A stretch of DNA of 5,941 nt, from contig JAGATO010000087.1 of the NCBI GenBank assembly GCA_017621195.1, positions 1 through 5,941 on the forward strand, given 5' to 3'. The stretch is from Bacillota bacterium. Its GTDB lineage: Bacteria; Bacillota; Clostridia; Peptostreptococcales; Anaerovoracaceae. Both the position numbers and the translations under genes were made by a program. How positions within the stretch are numbered: the first letter of the stretch is position 1; each line of letters starts with the position of its first letter. Shown piece by piece: positions 1 to 5,941 of the stretch. The notes beneath the pieces were generated by a model, which saw nothing but the letters and a program-made list of their open reading frames with translations, searched no databases and was not told the DNA's origin.

Positions 1-987
1 AGCGGAAAGTATCCGGAAAGAAACGGCGACGGTATTGCCCGTAAGATCGAAGGCGGTATCGGCTACGGATTCGTATACGAGAGAGACGAGGATTACATGG
101 CTCCCGTCACCGCTCACTACGGCTACAACAACGTAGCGCAGTACGGCGGAGATCCGGAAAATCCGTCCGCTCTGATCGGCGGATGTACGTTTGAAGATCG
201 TTCCAAGATCGTTTACATCGACGAGCTGGACGACCAGGACAACGTAAACGTTCGTCTGAGCGAAGTAGAAAAGTACAGAAAGTCCAGCCTGGTGAAGCCG
301 GAAATGGAATGGCTGGCTGATGGCACCATCATGCTGAACATGTTCATTCCGGAAAACAAGCGTGTAGCTGAAGTTGTTGCCGTTGAAATCGGTAAGAAGC
401 TGGGTCTGGTAGATCCGGAAGTCATCAACCGCGAAGTGATGCAGGCTGCGGAAGGTACCCGTATCGAAATGAAGGGTAAGGTAGACTTCGACATCGACGT
501 AGATACTCTGGTCATTCCGCCCGAACCGCACGTACTGTCCGACGCTGAAATCAGAGCCGACATCGATGAACATCCGATGAAGGTTGTCTGCGCCACCGTC
601 GGTGAAGACGAACACTCCGTAGGTCTGAGAGAAATCATCGACATCAAGCACGGCGGTATCGAAAAGTACGGTATCGAAGTTCACTATCTGGGAACTTCCT
701 GCCCGGTTGAAAAGCTGGTTGACGCTGCTGTGGAACTGAACGCTGATGCGATTTTGGCTTCCACCATCATCTCCCACGACAACATCCACTACAAGAACAT
801 GAAGAGAATTCATGAGCTGGCTGTGGAAAAGGGTATCAGAGACAAGGTTATGATCGCCTGCGGCGGTACTCAGGTTATTCCTGAAGAAGCTGTAAAGCAG
901 GGCGTTGATGCTGGTTTCGGCAGAAACAGCCACGGGGTAGACGTTGCTACCTTCCTGGTAGAACGCCGTCGCGAAATGAACAAATAA
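1..987 (+). CDS. oraE: D-ornithine 4,5-aminomutase large subunit OraE, C-terminal part (5' end outside window)
   Basis: The frame is open from base 1 to the TAA at 985-987, giving 328 residues; the ATG at 97 is internal, not the start. OraE with the small subunit OraS converts D-ornithine to 2,4-diaminopentanoate using adenosylcobalamin and PLP in the cytoplasm. The cobalamin-binding Rossmann domain is visible: DEHSVG (DxHxxG, local residues 203-208, His205 as the expected lower axial cobalt ligand), S254-T-I in the SxL position, and GG at 288-289. Lys216 in DIKHGG lies 11 residues after that histidine, the same spacing as His618 and Lys629 (the PLP lysine) reported for C. sticklandii OraE. 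The PLP/TIM-barrel part, roughly the first 400 residues, is missing. Lysine 5,6-aminomutase beta (KamE) shares the domain and the His-Lys spacing, but it is a separate protein of about 260 residues, shorter than what is already seen here. The racemase downstream favours OraE. Confidence 0.93.
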   Translation, partial: SGKYPERNGDGIARKIEGGIGYGFVYERDEDYMAPVTAHYGYNNVAQYGGDPENPSALIGGCTFEDRSKIVYIDELDDQDNVNVRLSEVEKYRKSSLVKPEMEWLADGTIMLNMFIPENKRVAEVVAVEIGKKLGLVDPEVINREVMQAAEGTRIEMKGKVDFDIDVDTLVIPPEPHVLSDAEIRADIDEHPMKVVCATVGEDEHSVGLREIIDIKHGGIEKYGIEVHYLGTSCPVEKLVDAAVELNADAILASTIISHDNIHYKNMKRIHELAVEKGIRDKVMIACGGTQVIPEEAVKQGVDAGFGRNSHGVDVATFLVERRREMNK

Positions 988-1009
988 GGCCTGAACATGG
1001 CTGAATTCC

Positions 1010-1040
1010 GGGGGCTGCCGTCAGGCAGCCCCCATTTTTT
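1010..1040 (+). terminator. Strong intrinsic terminator between oraE and the GlmL-like gene
   Basis: A perfect 10-bp GC-rich stem pairs 1010-1019 (GGGGGCTGCC) with 1024-1033 (GGCAGCCCCC) around the 4-base loop GTCA. An A and six T follow at 1035-1040. It begins 23 bp after the oraE stop and is followed by no obvious promoter. It probably lets only part of transcription pass into the next two genes, or marks a processed 3' end of the oraE message. Confidence 0.88.
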
Positions 1041-1075
1041 CAAAATCGTCTGCTCGATGTAAAACGAGTGCAATG

Positions 1076-1080
1076 AGAGG
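1076..1080 (+). promoter_or_regulatory. Ribosome binding site choosing ATG 1089 over ATG 1083
   Basis: AGAGG at 1076-1080 lies only 2 bases before the ATG at 1083 but 8 bases before the in-frame ATG at 1089. The second spacing is the normal one, so 1089 is the preferred start. Confidence 0.65.
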
Positions 1081-1088
1081 AAATGACT

Positions 1089-2777
1089 ATGAAAGTAGAC
1101 GTATTAGTAGCCGAGATCGGCTCCACAACGACAGTTGTAAACGCGTTTAAGGATATCCATACAGACAATCCTGTGTTCTGGGCACAGGGCCAGGCTCCCA
1201 CGTCCGTACTGGACGGTGACGTTCGCATCGGTCTGAAAGGGGCCATTGACGACCTGTGCAAAAAAATGGGAATCGACTCCATCGAGTACGATGAAATGCT
1301 GGCCACATCGTCCGCAGCCGGCGGTCTGAAGATGACCGTCCACGGTCTGGTGTACGATATGACCGTAAAGGCAGCGAAAGAAGCGGCTCTGGGCGCCGGC
1401 GGCATCATCCATCACGTAACCGCAGGCAAGCTCCGCCGCACGGATTTGAAGAAGATCGAAGAGATCAAGCCAAATCTGATCATGATTGCCGGTGGTGTGG
1501 ACTACGGTGAGCGGGACACGGCGATCCACAACGCGGAAATGATCCGCTCCATGGGCTTGTCCACGCCTGTGATCTACGCCGGAAACTGCGAAAATCAGGA
1601 AGAAATGAAGCTGATTTTCGAAGAGGGTTGCGGTCAGGAACTGTACATCGTAGAAAACGTATATCCCAAGATCGACGATCTGAACGTAGAGCCCGCCAGA
1701 AAGGTGATTCAGGACGCCTTTGAAGACCACATCATTCACGCTCCCGGCATGGAGCACGTCCGCGACATGGTCAGCGGTCCCATCATTCCCACCCCCGGTG
1801 CGGTTATGGAATGCACCAAGCTGCTGAACGAATGCTTGGGCGACGTGGTTGTCATCGACGTAGGAGGCGCTACCACCGACGTTCACTCCGTTTGCGTGGA
1901 ATCGGACCAGGTGGCCCGGATCATGACCAGCCCCGAGCCGAAGGCTAAGCGTACGGTAGAAGGTGATCTGGGCGTTTACGTCAACCAGAGAAACATCGTG
2001 GATATCATCACCATGGAAAAGCTGAAGAAGCAGCTTCCTGATGTGGATGTGGAAGCGGTGATGGAGTCCTATAAGGCGATCTCCAAAACGGAGGATGAGT
2101 TCAAGTACGTGGAACGGTTGACGGAAGAAGCGGTTCTCCGTTCCGTGGAACGCCACGCCGGTCAGATTCGCTACATCTACGGCCCCTCCGGCCGCAGCAC
2201 CGTTGCCGAAGGAAAGGACCTGACTCAGGTGAAGTACATCGTGGGCACAGGTGGCGCCCTGACCAGACTGCCTCACCGGGTGGAGATCATGAAGAAGATC
2301 GCAGCCCACAATGAGACGGGACTTCTGCTGTTCCCCACGGAAAGCGCACAGATCCTGGTGGATAATGACTATATCATGGCGTCTTTGGGCGTTCTGTCCA
2401 AGCGTTATAAGGAAGGTACGATCCGCCTGTTGGAGAAGAGCCTGAACATCCAGTTCCCCTCCAAAGAAGAGCTGGATCGGAGCAAGAGGGCTGCCTACAT
2501 CGATGAACTGGAGCGCATTGAAGAACAGCGCAAGCTCAAGGAAGCCCAGCGCGAGGAAGAGGAGCGCAAGCACCTGGAAGAGATGGGCTGGTACAAGGGT
2601 GAGGACGGAAAGTACTATTCCAAGGAAGGGTCGGAGGCCAAGGCCGCAGAGGCCGTGGAAGAAGGCGGCGCTTCTGAAACCTGCGGCTGTCATGCGGAAA
2701 AAGTAAAACAGGAGGCCATGAAGGGCGGATATCAGCAGATGGTCCAGACCTGTGGCTGCGGTTGCAAAGACGAATAG
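1089..2777 (+). CDS. GlmL/MutL-family ASKHA protein of the ornithine degradation cluster (putative mutase reactivase)
   Basis: The product has 562 residues from ATG 1089. The family (GlmL of the glutamate mutase operon and its relatives beside ornithine aminomutase) has the actin/Hsp70 nucleotide-binding fold and is thought to protect or reactivate B12 mutases. The nucleotide motifs are visible: phosphate-1 E9-I-G-S-T-T-T15, phosphate-2 D257-V-G-G-A-T-T-D264, and an adenosine motif G386-T-G-G-A-L-T392. A long, strongly charged Glu/Lys/Arg helix follows at about 460-498, likely a coiled coil. Then comes a short MGWYKGEDGKYY segment, a low-complexity linker, and a cysteine tail with Cys532, Cys534 and His535 (CGCH) and Cys555, Cys557 and Cys559 (CGCGC) just before the C-terminus. 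As I recall, glutamate-mutase GlmL is about 460 residues, so the last 100 residues look like an extension. The gene sits between oraE and orr, 14 bp upstream of orr. The family assignment is firm; the reactivase role is inferred from family and position. Confidence 0.88.
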   Translation: MKVDVLVAEIGSTTTVVNAFKDIHTDNPVFWAQGQAPTSVLDGDVRIGLKGAIDDLCKKMGIDSIEYDEMLATSSAAGGLKMTVHGLVYDMTVKAAKEAALGAGGIIHHVTAGKLRRTDLKKIEEIKPNLIMIAGGVDYGERDTAIHNAEMIRSMGLSTPVIYAGNCENQEEMKLIFEEGCGQELYIVENVYPKIDDLNVEPARKVIQDAFEDHIIHAPGMEHVRDMVSGPIIPTPGAVMECTKLLNECLGDVVVIDVGGATTDVHSVCVESDQVARIMTSPEPKAKRTVEGDLGVYVNQRNIVDIITMEKLKKQLPDVDVEAVMESYKAISKTEDEFKYVERLTEEAVLRSVERHAGQIRYIYGPSGRSTVAEGKDLTQVKYIVGTGGALTRLPHRVEIMKKIAAHNETGLLLFPTESAQILVDNDYIMASLGVLSKRYKEGTIRLLEKSLNIQFPSKEELDRSKRAAYIDELERIEEQRKLKEAQREEEERKHLEEMGWYKGEDGKYYSKEGSEAKAAEAVEEGGASETCGCHAEKVKQEAMKGGYQQMVQTCGCGCKDE

Positions 2778-2780
2778 ATG

Positions 2781-2786
2781 AGGAGG
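2781..2786 (+). promoter_or_regulatory. Ribosome binding site of orr, fixing its start at ATG 2792
   Basis: AGGAGG at 2781-2786 is a perfect Shine-Dalgarno sequence 5 bases before ATG 2792. A TTG further upstream at 2762 is in frame, but it lies inside the preceding gene and has no such site. Confidence 0.85.
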
Positions 2787-2791
2787 CTCCC

Positions 2792-3892
2792 ATGTATCCA
2801 AGATTGATTTTTGATTTGACGAAGTTGCGTCAGAACCTGGACGCCGTCAGCAAGGTAACGCACGAGGGCGGCTGTTCCATGATGATTGTTACCAAGGGCG
2901 TCTGCGCCGATCCCAAGGTGGTGGATCTGATCATCAGCCATCCCGGCGTGGATTTTCTGGCGGATTCCCGGGTAAAGAATCTGGCAACCTACGCGGGCAA
3001 GGCCCGCGTTGCCGGGAAGAAGACGGTACTGCTGCGTCTGCCCATGCTCTGCGAGGTGGACGAGGTGGTGAAGTATGCCGATCTGAGCTTCAACTCTGAG
3101 CTGGTCACCATCGCGGTGCTGAACGAAGCGGCGGAAAAGGCCGGTGTGGTTCACAACATCCTGCTGATGATCGACCTGGGCGACCTGAGGGAGGGAATCT
3201 TCTTCCGGGACGAAGATCTGATCTTCAACGCGGTGGAAGAAATTCTGAAGATGAAGAACATCCACCTGTACGGCGTGGGTGTCAACCTGACCTGTTACGG
3301 CGCCATCATCCCCAAGAACGACAACCTGTCTCAGCTGGTGGCCATCGCCGACAAGATCCGGTCCAGATTCCACATCGAACTTTCCATGGTTTCCGGCGGA
3401 AATTCCAGTTCCATCTATCTGCTGGGCGGAAACGACGCTCTGGCGGAGCGCCAGCTGCCGGAGGGCATCACCAACCTGCGTCTGGGCGAAAGCTTCCTGC
3501 TGGGCAACGACACAGCCTACGAGACGAAGCTGCCGGGCACCTGTTCCGACACCATGGTTCTGGAAGCGCAGATCATCGAGCTGAAGGAAAAGCCGTCCCT
3601 GCCCATCGGTGAACCGGGCGTGGATGCCTTCGGCCAGAAGCCGGTCTACGAGGATCGCGGCGTGATCAAGCGGGCCATTTTGGGCATCGGAAAACAGGAT
3701 GCGGAACCGGGCTCCATGACTCCCACCGACCCGGATGTGGACATTCTGGGCGCCAGCTCCGACCACCTGATCGTGGACGTGACCCGTTCCAAGCAGGAAT
3801 ATAAGGTGGGCGATACGCTGACCTTCACTCTGGGCTACGGCGGCATGTTAAAGGCGGCCACCAGCCCCTACGTGGAAAAAGCGTACAAATAA
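2792..3892 (+). CDS. orr: Ornithine racemase Orr (PLP, alanine-racemase-type TIM barrel)
   Basis: The product has 366 residues and interconverts L- and D-ornithine. This is the entry step of the oxidative ornithine pathway and supplies the D-isomer that OraSE needs. It has the N-terminal fold of the alanine racemase family (fold type III). Lys35 in MMIVTKGVC is the expected PLP Schiff-base lysine. S201-G-G-N-S-S-S207 is the likely phosphate-binding loop, and R230-L-G-E-S is the conserved segment near the end of the barrel. Residues from about 260 form the C-terminal beta domain (LEAQIIELKEKP onward, then SSDHLIVDVT). The start at 2792 begins MYPRLIFDLTKLRQN, the usual N-terminus of this family, and follows a perfect ribosome site. 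The gene lies 14 bp after the GlmL-like gene and must be co-transcribed with it; a terminator follows it. Sequence alone could also suit a related basic amino-acid racemase, but the cluster makes ornithine by far the best substrate. Confidence 0.92.
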   Translation: MYPRLIFDLTKLRQNLDAVSKVTHEGGCSMMIVTKGVCADPKVVDLIISHPGVDFLADSRVKNLATYAGKARVAGKKTVLLRLPMLCEVDEVVKYADLSFNSELVTIAVLNEAAEKAGVVHNILLMIDLGDLREGIFFRDEDLIFNAVEEILKMKNIHLYGVGVNLTCYGAIIPKNDNLSQLVAIADKIRSRFHIELSMVSGGNSSSIYLLGGNDALAERQLPEGITNLRLGESFLLGNDTAYETKLPGTCSDTMVLEAQIIELKEKPSLPIGEPGVDAFGQKPVYEDRGVIKRAILGIGKQDAEPGSMTPTDPDVDILGASSDHLIVDVTRSKQEYKVGDTLTFTLGYGGMLKAATSPYVEKAYK

Positions 3893-3935
3893 AAGCACAT
3901 CAGCGAAAGCCTGTAAATATCCGACATAACGAGAG

Positions 3936-3965
3936 AAAGCCCGGACAATTCCGGGCTTTTTGTTT
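3936..3965 (+). terminator. Intrinsic terminator after orr
   Basis: A 10-bp stem pairs 3936-3945 (AAAGCCCGGA) with 3950-3959 (TCCGGGCTTT) around the loop CAAT. A T-rich tract runs through 3965, interrupted by one G. It lies 43 bp after the orr stop and ends the ornithine cluster. Confidence 0.9.
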
Positions 3966-4114
3966 GGCCTCTGTGCGTCTCAGCGATATTTTTAGCACAG
4001 CAACCGAGCCGCGATCATAGTCAAAAGAAACGCTGGCGACCTATATTTTTCGAGAAGGATCCGCTTATTTTACAGGGAAATATGAGAGCCCTGCATTTTG
4101 TATGGTTTCGCTTA

Positions 4115-4174
4115 CTAATTTATAGCGAATTTCAGAAGTTCTGTAAGTTTGTTTTTTCTCAGGCTAATTTATAG
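4115..4174 (+). repeat. Exact 11-bp direct repeat inside the array
   Basis: CTAATTTATAG occurs at 4115-4125 and again at 4164-4174, 49 bp apart. Both copies are followed by a near-match (CGAATTT and AGATTT). They occupy the reverse-motif position of two successive 50-bp units and are the clearest sign that neighbouring units descend from each other. Confidence 0.75.
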
Positions 4175-4281
4175 AGATTTAAGTGCATAAAAATGGAAAA
4201 TCCTCTATCAAAAGGATAAATAAGGAATATATCTATATTTCGGATCGTTTTACAGAACATAATATAGAATTCGCCGGATCA

Positions 4282-4320
4282 TCCCTATATTTTAGCGAAC
4301 GCAACACGCAAAATACAGGA
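4282..4320. repeat. Best-preserved inverted pair of the array
   Basis: The arm 4282-4297 (TCCCTATATTTTAGCG) pairs with 4307-4320 (CGCAAAATACAGGA). Thirteen of 14 positions are complementary if one C and one A in the left arm are bulged. The loop is 9 bases. It could form a hairpin in RNA or a cruciform in DNA, or simply present two facing protein sites. There is no T-tract immediately after the arm that would make a convincing terminator. Confidence 0.6.
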
Positions 4321-4515
4321 TTTTTGATTTTTGCTATCTTTTAGAACGATCCCGATGCGAAAATATAGGTTTCGTGAATTCTCCTGTATCATAAGCATTA
4401 TTCGCGTGGAAAATATAGGGATTTATGGATTCATTCGCAAAATATCGACAAAGAGAAATTTGACAGGTGCAAGATTTCAGCTGTTCTTACCGGACTTCAT
4501 CAATGGAAAGAGATA

Positions 4516-4532
4516 TCCGGCGGAAAGCCGGA
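4516..4532. promoter_or_regulatory. Inverted repeat just upstream of the amidohydrolase promoter, possible operator
   Basis: TCCGGC (4516-4521) and GCCGGA (4527-4532) are perfect inverted copies around GGAAA. The element ends 7 bases before the -35 hexamer. A further CCGGAC at 4490-4495 repeats the CCGGAC at 4528-4533, 38 bp apart. The position suits an activator or repressor site, but the regulator is unknown. Confidence 0.35.
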
Positions 4533-4539
4533 CGGTAGA

Positions 4540-4568
4540 AAGACACAGACGTGGAAATATGGTATAAT
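4540..4568 (+). promoter_or_regulatory. Sigma-70/SigA-type promoter with extended -10 for the amidohydrolase
   Basis: AAGACA (4540-4545, four of six matches to TTGACA) is followed after 17 bp by a perfect TATAAT at 4563-4568. A TG lies one base upstream of it (4560-4561), making an extended -10. Transcription should start near 4575, leaving a leader of about 48 bases before ATG 4623. The spacer contains GTGGAAATATGG, which resembles a reverse motif of the upstream array. Confidence 0.72.
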
Positions 4569-4611
4569 AGGAAAAAGCGCTGAAGTGGGGAAAGAGAACG
4601 GCGCGGAACAT

Positions 4612-4617
4612 GAGGTG
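4612..4617 (+). promoter_or_regulatory. Ribosome binding site of the amidohydrolase gene
   Basis: GAGGTG at 4612-4617 is a good Shine-Dalgarno match 5 bases before ATG 4623. It supports that start, after which the protein begins MKTLLINGRVY, the usual N-terminal strand of the amidohydrolase composite beta-sandwich. Confidence 0.75.
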
Positions 4618-4622
4618 AAGAA

Positions 4623-5941
4623 ATGAAAACACTGCTGATCAACGGAAGGGTATATCTGGATCGCGAGACATTTGCGGAAGCGGTATTGATGGAAGACGGT
4701 ATCATCGCCGCCGTAGGCACTTCGGAAGAGCTGAAGGGGCAAGCGCCGGACGCGGAAATCATCGATTGCGAGGGGAAGACGGTCATCCCCGGGCTGAATG
4801 ATTCTCACATGCATCTGTTCGATGTGGGAGCCAGTCTGTATGAGGTGAACATCGTGGGCTGTAACAGCATCGAGGAGATGATCCGACGCTGTCAGGATTA
4901 CATGGAGCGGTACCCGGAACGCTGCCGCGGTGGACTGATGGCCAGCGGATGGAATCAGGATCTGTTTGAGGACAAGCGGATGCCCGACCGCCACGATCTG
5001 GACCGGATCTCTACGGAGATCCCCGTCATCATGACGAGAGTGTGCCACCACATCAGCGTGACCAACACGAAAGCCATTCAGCTTTTGGGACTGGACGAAA
5101 CGTCGCCGGAGATCCCCGGGGGCGAGATTCAGCGGGAAGAAAACGGATATCCCAACGGGATCTTTGCCGAGCTGTCCAGCTTCGTGGAGAAGGTGATCCC
5201 GGAAAAGACAGAGGAAGAAAACCGGGCCATCCTGAATCTGGCCATGGATTACGCTTCTTCCCACGGACTGACCTCCGTACAATCCAATGACCTGCGTACC
5301 GGCGTCAACTTCGAGGAACGCATGGCTCTTCTCCAGAACATCTATCGCAGCGGCGAAGGAAAGGTGAGATATCGGATTCAGGCCAGCTTCAGCGAACCGG
5401 AACACCTGAAGGAATACGTGGAATCGGGAAAGTTCGGTCCGGATCAGGAGGTGGGGGACCTGTTGAAAATGGGTCCCGTCAAGATGTTCAAGGACGGAAG
5501 TCTGGGTGGGCGGACCGCCTACATGACCGATGAATATCACGACGCTCCCGGCGTAGTGGGGATCGAATGCACCACCGTGGAAGAGATGGACGAGTATGTG
5601 ACCATGGCTACCGGCTACGGCCTGCAGGTTGCCACCCACGTTATCGGCGACCGGGCCATCAAGGAGACGCTGGACGCCTACGAAAAGGCGCTGGTGGACG
5701 GCAAGAACAAATACCGCAACTCTCTGGTTCACTGTCAGATCACCGACCGGAAGCTGCTGCAGCGCATCGCCGATCTGGACGTGCTGACCCAGGTGCAGCC
5801 GGTCTTTTTGGACTACGATATGACCGTGGTGGAGGATCGCTGCGGAAAAGAGCTGGCTTCCACATCCTATGCGTTCAAGACAATGGAACAGCTGGGAACC
5901 CACGTTTCCTACGGGACCGACTCCCCCGTGGAGGACTGCAA
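4623..5941 (+). CDS. YtcJ-like metal-dependent amidohydrolase (Amidohydro_3), 3' end outside window
   Basis: The frame is open without a stop from ATG 4623 to the window end, giving 439 complete codons. The protein belongs to the amidohydrolase superfamily, YtcJ/Amidohydro_3 group. It starts with the beta-sandwich strands (MKTLLINGRVY, then a VIPGLNDSHMHL junction). Metal and catalytic candidates are His62 and His64 (HxH), Lys290 in FKDGSLGG (possible carboxylated lysine position), His339 in ATHVIGD, His370 in VHCQ, and Asp433 in GTDSPVED. All are in family order. Members are usually about 530-550 residues, so roughly 100 are missing beyond the window. No signal peptide is seen, so it is cytoplasmic. 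The group hydrolyses C-N bonds of varied and mostly unknown substrates; the sequence does not reveal this one. It has its own promoter and lies 730 bp from orr behind a terminator, so it is not part of the ornithine operon. Confidence 0.88.
   Translation, partial: MKTLLINGRVYLDRETFAEAVLMEDGIIAAVGTSEELKGQAPDAEIIDCEGKTVIPGLNDSHMHLFDVGASLYEVNIVGCNSIEEMIRRCQDYMERYPERCRGGLMASGWNQDLFEDKRMPDRHDLDRISTEIPVIMTRVCHHISVTNTKAIQLLGLDETSPEIPGGEIQREENGYPNGIFAELSSFVEKVIPEKTEEENRAILNLAMDYASSHGLTSVQSNDLRTGVNFEERMALLQNIYRSGEGKVRYRIQASFSEPEHLKEYVESGKFGPDQEVGDLLKMGPVKMFKDGSLGGRTAYMTDEYHDAPGVVGIECTTVEEMDEYVTMATGYGLQVATHVIGDRAIKETLDAYEKALVDGKNKYRNSLVHCQITDRKLLQRIADLDVLTQVQPVFLDYDMTVVEDRCGKELASTSYAFKTMEQLGTHVSYGTDSPVEDC

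Larger units (their letters stand above)
3984..4450. repeat. Degenerate array of alternating inverted motifs, dyad period about 50 bp
   Basis: This AT-rich, gene-free stretch contains many variants of TCCTRTATTTTNGCG and its reverse complement. Forward copies are seen near 3984, 4040, 4089, 4139, 4232, 4282, 4333 and 4382. Reverse copies (CGCAAAATAYAGG type) are near 4064, 4115, 4164, 4261, 4307, 4357 and 4406. Same-orientation copies are mostly 49-51 bp apart; the largest departures are 46 and 56 bp. Forward and reverse copies alternate about every 25 bp. The unit around 4184-4231 is poorly preserved, and at the downstream edge a reverse copy (4434-4448) follows another reverse copy (4406-4420). 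The best copies are CCTATATTTTTCG (4040-4052), CGCAAAATACAGGA (4307-4320) and GCGAAAATATAGG (4357-4369). The alignment was made by eye, so the weak copies are uncertain. It is not a CRISPR: repeats are not identical and no unique spacers are held between them. Confidence 0.7.

Noticed and set aside
1041..1075. Promoter between the first terminator and the GlmL-like gene
   Set aside because: The best -10 candidate (TGTAAA near 1058) is poor and no matching -35 is convincing. A weak promoter cannot be excluded, but it is not supported.
1104..2801. 565-codon open frame on the minus strand
   Set aside because: It is a complement shadow of the GlmL-like gene. The + strand protein carries all ASKHA motifs, and the minus translation is a His/Leu-rich sequence with no recognisable domain.
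2732..3766. 344-codon open frame on the minus strand
   Set aside because: It lies opposite the orr coding sequence, has no recognisable motif, and arises from the codon bias of orr.
3984..4450. CRISPR array or known riboswitch
   Set aside because: Repeats are degenerate, alternate in orientation and have no unique spacers of constant length. No cas gene or recognisable riboswitch core is present.
4460..4465. Perfect TTGACA -35-like hexamer
   Set aside because: No acceptable -10 hexamer is found 15-19 bp downstream; the best candidate (TGTTCT) matches TATAAT in three positions only.
4331..4567. 78-codon + strand frame across the end of the repeat array
   Set aside because: It starts at a TTG with no good ribosome site, is built from repeat motifs, and runs over the promoter of the next gene.
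4500..5903. 467-codon open frame on the minus strand
   Set aside because: It is antisense to the amidohydrolase, whose + strand frame has a ribosome site, a promoter and catalytic motifs. The minus product is not recognisable.

Overview
The window carries the 3' part of an anaerobic L-ornithine oxidative degradation (OR) cluster, followed by an unrelated-looking transcription unit for an amidohydrolase. The gene order is a B12/PLP ornithine aminomutase large subunit, then a GlmL/MutL-type ASKHA protein, then ornithine racemase, all on the + strand. This is the arrangement known from amino-acid-fermenting Clostridia such as Clostridium sticklandii. It points to an anaerobic Bacillota, probably of the Eubacteriales/Peptostreptococcales, with moderately high coding GC. 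Strong AGGAGG-type ribosome sites, U-tract terminators and a consensus TATAAT box fit this. The species cannot be named from the sequence.

Layout. Positions 1-987 hold the C-terminal 328 residues of OraE, including its whole cobalamin-binding Rossmann domain and the PLP lysine. A very strong intrinsic terminator (1010-1040) follows directly. Positions 1089-2777 encode the GlmL-like candidate reactivase, which has a charged helix and a cysteine-rich tail at its C-terminus. Positions 2792-3892 encode ornithine racemase Orr, 14 bp downstream and with its own strong ribosome site. A second terminator (3936-3965) closes the cluster. Positions 3966-4622 contain no gene. This AT-rich stretch holds a degenerate array of short motifs alternating in orientation about every 25 bp, so a dyad unit of about 50 bp repeats from roughly 3984 to 4450. 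An inverted repeat and an extended -10 promoter follow. From 4623 to the window end runs an amidohydrolase of the YtcJ/Amidohydro_3 type, cut by the window edge.

How the genes work together. Orr makes D-ornithine from L-ornithine. OraE, with the small subunit OraS that should lie upstream, moves the terminal amino group to give 2,4-diaminopentanoate. The GlmL-like ATPase-fold protein is presumably there to maintain or reactivate the B12 mutase. The later steps (diaminopentanoate dehydrogenase and the OrtAB thiolase) are outside the window. The amidohydrolase has its own promoter and no demonstrable link to ornithine.

The most unusual element is the 50-bp periodic dyad array between the two units. 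I do not recognise it as any named family.
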